This document shows positions 7,640-9,562 of a stretch of 9,562 nucleotides of DNA, piece by piece. A program made the translations under genes and the position numbers. The stretch is from the NCBI GenBank assembly GCA_016762995.1, contig JAESUT010000177.1:1-9562 (forward strand), given 5' to 3'. Source of the DNA: Gammaproteobacteria bacterium. Its GTDB lineage: Bacteria; Pseudomonadota; Gammaproteobacteria; Pseudomonadales; Pseudohongiellaceae. Each line of letters begins with the position of its first letter. Position 1 is the first letter of the stretch. Below the pieces are notes generated by a model. The model had not been told where the DNA came from, did not search any database, and saw nothing but the letters and a program-made list of their open reading frames with translations.

Positions 7640-8039
7640 AAATCTCCATTACTGCCTTGTCTAAGGCACGGAAATACTCGCGCCTTCATTTTTGCTATCG
7701 AATACGAAAGACCATGAGTATACGCCTGATTGCGAACGTAGACTGTGATTGCAATATCACTCCGGGCTAAGGGAGGAAGTCGCTACTAGTTAGATCATTG
7801 AGAGTGGTCAGTCATTTTCTTGTAGAAAGACTCGAAGGGGGTAAAAATCAGTCAATCGGAACCCTCCAATTTTTAGCGAGCCCTCTGTTTTAGAAGGCCC
7901 TAGGGCGCCGTCAATTGAATTAACTCCACTTTTCGACCCACTTCTCCCCTGTTGTTCCATCGCCAGATGCTTGAATTGAGCTATGATATCGTCCTCAGCT
8001 GAACTTGATCAGCAAGAATAAATTTGTTGGAGTTTCATC
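7640..8039. other. Divergent intergenic region of 400 bp
   Basis: This region separates the minus-strand OmpA-family gene from the plus-strand YqaE gene and should contain both promoters. I cannot name either with confidence. It holds a 10-bp perfect palindrome GCCCTAGGGC (7897-7906), an 8-bp palindrome TCAATTGA (7911-7918), an inverted pair TAAAAAT/ATTTTTA (7842-7848 and 7869-7875), and GCTGA/TCAGC arms just upstream of the YqaE ribosome-binding site. No coding pattern or RNA gene is evident. Confidence 0.5.
7653..7668 (-). promoter_or_regulatory. Hairpin in the 5' leader of the OmpA-family gene
   Basis: TGCCTT and AAGGCA form a perfect 6-bp stem around a tetraloop, beginning 14 bases before the ATG and ending 5 bases before the GGAG site (7644-7647). 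No T-run follows on either strand, so it is not a terminator. An effect on translation or mRNA stability is possible, but this is inference. Confidence 0.3.
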
Positions 8040-8246
8040 ATGCGATATCTTCTTGCCATACTACTTCCTCCCTTAGCGGTATTTCTGTGCGCAAAACCAT
8101 TCCAAGCGATACTTAATATATTCCTGTGTATTGCCTTCTGGATACCTGGCGTAATTCATGCGCTTTTCGTCGTTCATTCGCATCTAGCAGACAAACGAAA
8201 CCAAGAGCTCGTTGACGCAATTAAGGACACCCATAAGGGTTCATAG
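8040..8246 (+). CDS. YqaE/Pmp3 family small membrane protein (UPF0057)
   Basis: A 68-residue inner-membrane protein of the Pmp3/YqaE family. Two hydrophobic segments are visible, about 3-18 and 23-46, with the family signature LLAILLPPLAVFL (4-16), LNIFLCIAFWIPGVIHA (25-41) and a final VV. A charged tail of about 20 residues (HLADKRNQELVDAIKDTHKGS region) extends past the usual 50-55-residue bacterial length. Family members in yeast and plants affect membrane potential and salt tolerance, and the E. coli member is stress-induced; the role here is inferred only. The ATG has GGAG seven bases upstream (8029-8032). The DUF2959 lipoprotein gene follows 20 bp later on the same strand, so they are probably one transcript. 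Confidence 0.92.
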   Translation: MRYLLAILLPPLAVFLCAKPFQAILNIFLCIAFWIPGVIHALFVVHSHLADKRNQELVDAIKDTHKGS

Positions 8247-8266
8247 CTAGTTAAAAGGGTTTAACA

Positions 8267-8914
8267 ATGACTATTGTAAAAAGGATTTCTCTATTGCTTG
8301 CTCTTCTGTCTCTGGTTGCGTGCAGTACAGTCTATTACGAGACGATGGAGCAATTTGGAATTCACAAGAGAGACATACTTGTGGATCGTGTTGAAGAAGC
8401 GCGAGATTCACAGGAAGCAGCCAAGGAGCAATTCAGTTCCGCGTTGGAACAATTCACTACCCTGCTGAATTTTGATGGTGGAGATTTACGCGCTGCCTAT
8501 GATTCTCTGAATGATGAATTTGAACAGAGCGAATCAAAAGCTGAGGCGGTGAGTGACAGAATCCGCGCAGTCGAGAATGTGTCTGCTGATTTGTTCAATG
8601 AGTGGGAAGATGAGCTTGAGCTTTACACAAGTCAATCTCTACGCAGCTCGAGTGCAGATACTCTTAGGCAAACACGCGTTCGCTACGAACAATTGGTCGC
8701 ATCAATGCATGCCGCCGAATCGAAAATGCTTCCAGTTGTCAATGCGTTTCGAGATCAGGTGCTTTTTCTGAAACACAATTTGAATAGCAGGGCTATTGCG
8801 TCACTACGTTCTGAACTGGTGACTATTGAGGGAGATATATCAGCGTTAATTGTGGATATGGAAAATTCGATTTCGGAGTCGAACCGGTTTCTTACGGAGT
8901 TGGCATTGATATAG
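8267..8914 (+). CDS. DUF2959 family coiled-coil lipoprotein
   Basis: A 215-residue predicted lipoprotein that I recognise as DUF2959, a family of unknown function in gammaproteobacteria. The signal peptide ends in the lipobox LVAC (16-19) with Ser at +2, consistent with outer-membrane sorting. Conserved blocks follow: HKRDILVDRVEEARDSQ (33-49), FDGGDL (69-74), LFNEWEDEL (109-117), and FRDQVLFLKHNLNSRAI (161-177). The rest is highly charged and helical, with heptad-like stretches suggesting an elongated periplasmic coiled coil (inference). No catalytic motif is seen. The ATG has an AAGGG ribosome-binding site seven bases upstream. It follows the YqaE gene by 20 bp, so the two are probably cotranscribed; a hairpin lies 47 bp past its stop. 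Confidence 0.93.
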   Translation: MTIVKRISLLLALLSLVACSTVYYETMEQFGIHKRDILVDRVEEARDSQEAAKEQFSSALEQFTTLLNFDGGDLRAAYDSLNDEFEQSESKAEAVSDRIRAVENVSADLFNEWEDELELYTSQSLRSSSADTLRQTRVRYEQLVASMHAAESKMLPVVNAFRDQVLFLKHNLNSRAIASLRSELVTIEGDISALIVDMENSISESNRFLTELALI

Positions 8915-8961
8915 ATAAAGAAGGGCGTGAAATATCTCATGTCCTGCCAGTAACAAGTTAG

Positions 8962-8981
8962 CGGCGAGTGGCAACTCGCTG
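8962..8981 (+). terminator. Hairpin after the YqaE-DUF2959 unit
   Basis: GCGAGT (8964-8969) pairs with ACTCGC (8974-8979) around a GGCA loop, extendable by one G-T and one C-G pair to 8 bp. It lies 47 bp past the DUF2959 stop and before the next gene. Only a short mixed A/T stretch follows, without a clear T-run, so it may be a weak terminator or a 3'-end stabilising stem. Confidence 0.35.
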
Positions 8982-9034
8982 AAATTTCCGCGAACTTCTT
9001 TGCCCAATAAAATTAATCACGGATAAAGATACAA

Positions 9035-9562
9035 TTGATTGTTATAAAAAATAAATATTTTCAATATTTTTATAATCTAGCATTAGCTTGCCTAGCAGCG
9101 TGTTTTTCTTTCAGTGCTCACGCCCAATCATTCGAGGTTAGTGCACGCCACTACACCGAAAAGGCATTTATACTGGAAGGCGAAAATCAGACATTTTATA
9201 TCGAATTGAGCAACCCCACTTCGGTGGAATTTAAAGTAGTTAGAGCAGTTGTTTCCTTTAATAAAAATGTAGATGTTCGAGGATTAGATAAACACTGCTC
9301 ACAATGGAAGCCGGATAATAAGACCCAACTAATCTGCACTATTCCTCTGCTTAAGGCGGAGTCATTTCTACTACTTTCCTATTACATTGTAGGAGAGGTA
9401 AATCTACGGCCAGGTTTCGTCGCATCGCTGAGTGTGACAAGCCTGGATGATTCAATCGCAGTAAGCGCACAAGATTCATCAAGCGTTGGCCTATCTGATG
9501 GTAGTCGCTTTATCGAGGGTTCGGCGCTTAGTATTTCGGTGGCGAGAGATATTCTTCGTGAT
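9035..9562 (+). CDS. Exported protein with DUF11-like domain (3' end cut by window edge)
   Basis: An open frame of 176 codons runs without a stop to the window edge. No ATG or GTG precedes the signal peptide in frame: after an upstream TAA the only usual start is TTG at 9035, with a poor AAAG-type ribosome-binding site. The N-terminus is signal-like: Lys5 and Lys7, a hydrophobic stretch 8-28, and AHA-QS (28-32) for signal peptidase I; LAAC at 20-23 could instead be a lipobox. Residues about 44-155 show alternating beta-strand patterns with YIELSNPTS (55-63), Cys88, Cys101 in ICTIP, and a closing SLSVTSLDD (131-139). This resembles DUF11/CARDB-type immunoglobulin-like repeats of secreted or surface proteins. 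The two cysteines could form a disulphide. Function is unknown. The first 60 bases are AT-rich. Start codon and domain name are uncertain; the coding frame itself is well supported. Confidence 0.72.
   Translation, partial: MIVIKNKYFQYFYNLALACLAACFSFSAHAQSFEVSARHYTEKAFILEGENQTFYIELSNPTSVEFKVVRAVVSFNKNVDVRGLDKHCSQWKPDNKTQLICTIPLLKAESFLLLSYYIVGEVNLRPGFVASLSVTSLDDSIAVSAQDSSSVGLSDGSRFIEGSALSISVARDILRD

Noticed and set aside
7897..7918. Palindromes GCCCTAGGGC and TCAATTGA considered as an operator or attachment site
   Set aside because: Each is short, single-copy in the window and not positioned against a recognisable promoter, so chance is sufficient.
8553..8940. Frames overlapping the DUF2959 gene on both strands
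   Set aside because: DUF2959 blocks are intact through the main frame, so these are shadows.
9071..9076. Perfect TATAAT hexamer considered as a promoter -10
   Set aside because: It lies inside the signal-peptide codons of the last gene, has no suitable -35 at 16-18 bp, and no usable in-frame start follows it before the mature domain.

Overview
The window looks like chromosomal DNA of a Gram-negative bacterium, most likely a gammaproteobacterium, at roughly half GC. The grounds are a tripartite RND efflux system with an outer-membrane component, two outer-membrane-type lipoproteins, a DUF2959 lipoprotein and a YqaE/Pmp3 protein. The genus cannot be read from the sequence. I see no rRNA, tRNA, CRISPR array or insertion sequence.

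Positions 1 to about 5970, minus strand: a heavy-metal resistance operon. It is transcribed in the order small two-helix membrane protein, czcC-type outer-membrane factor, czcB-type periplasmic adaptor, czcA-type RND pump. The pump gene runs off the left edge and lacks its C-terminal tail. czcC and czcB overlap by 4 bp, and the czcB stop lies inside the ribosome-binding site of czcA, so the three are co-expressed. The products should form a proton-driven channel exporting divalent cations from the periplasm and cytoplasm to the outside. The small protein carries a His/Cys-containing loop and sits where CzcI-like proteins sit in other czc operons. A possible promoter with a 20-bp spacer precedes it. 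No metal-responsive regulator gene lies in the window.

Positions 6135 to 7639, minus strand: a GTG-started protein made of a CBS-domain pair, a gap of about 420 bp with no convincing gene, and an OmpA-C (peptidoglycan-binding) lipoprotein with a glycine-zipper segment.

Positions 7640 to 8039: a 400-bp divergent intergenic region separating the minus-strand block from the plus-strand block.

Positions 8040 to 9562, plus strand: a two-gene unit (YqaE/Pmp3 small membrane protein, then a DUF2959 coiled-coil lipoprotein), a hairpin, and the first 176 codons of an exported protein that appears to start at TTG and has a DUF11-like beta-sandwich pattern. It runs off the right edge. The plus-strand and OmpA genes suggest an envelope theme.

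Most of the window is recognisable families. The least described items are the small protein heading the czc operon, the YqaE-DUF2959 pair and the truncated secreted protein. I found no clear evidence of a wholly new system.
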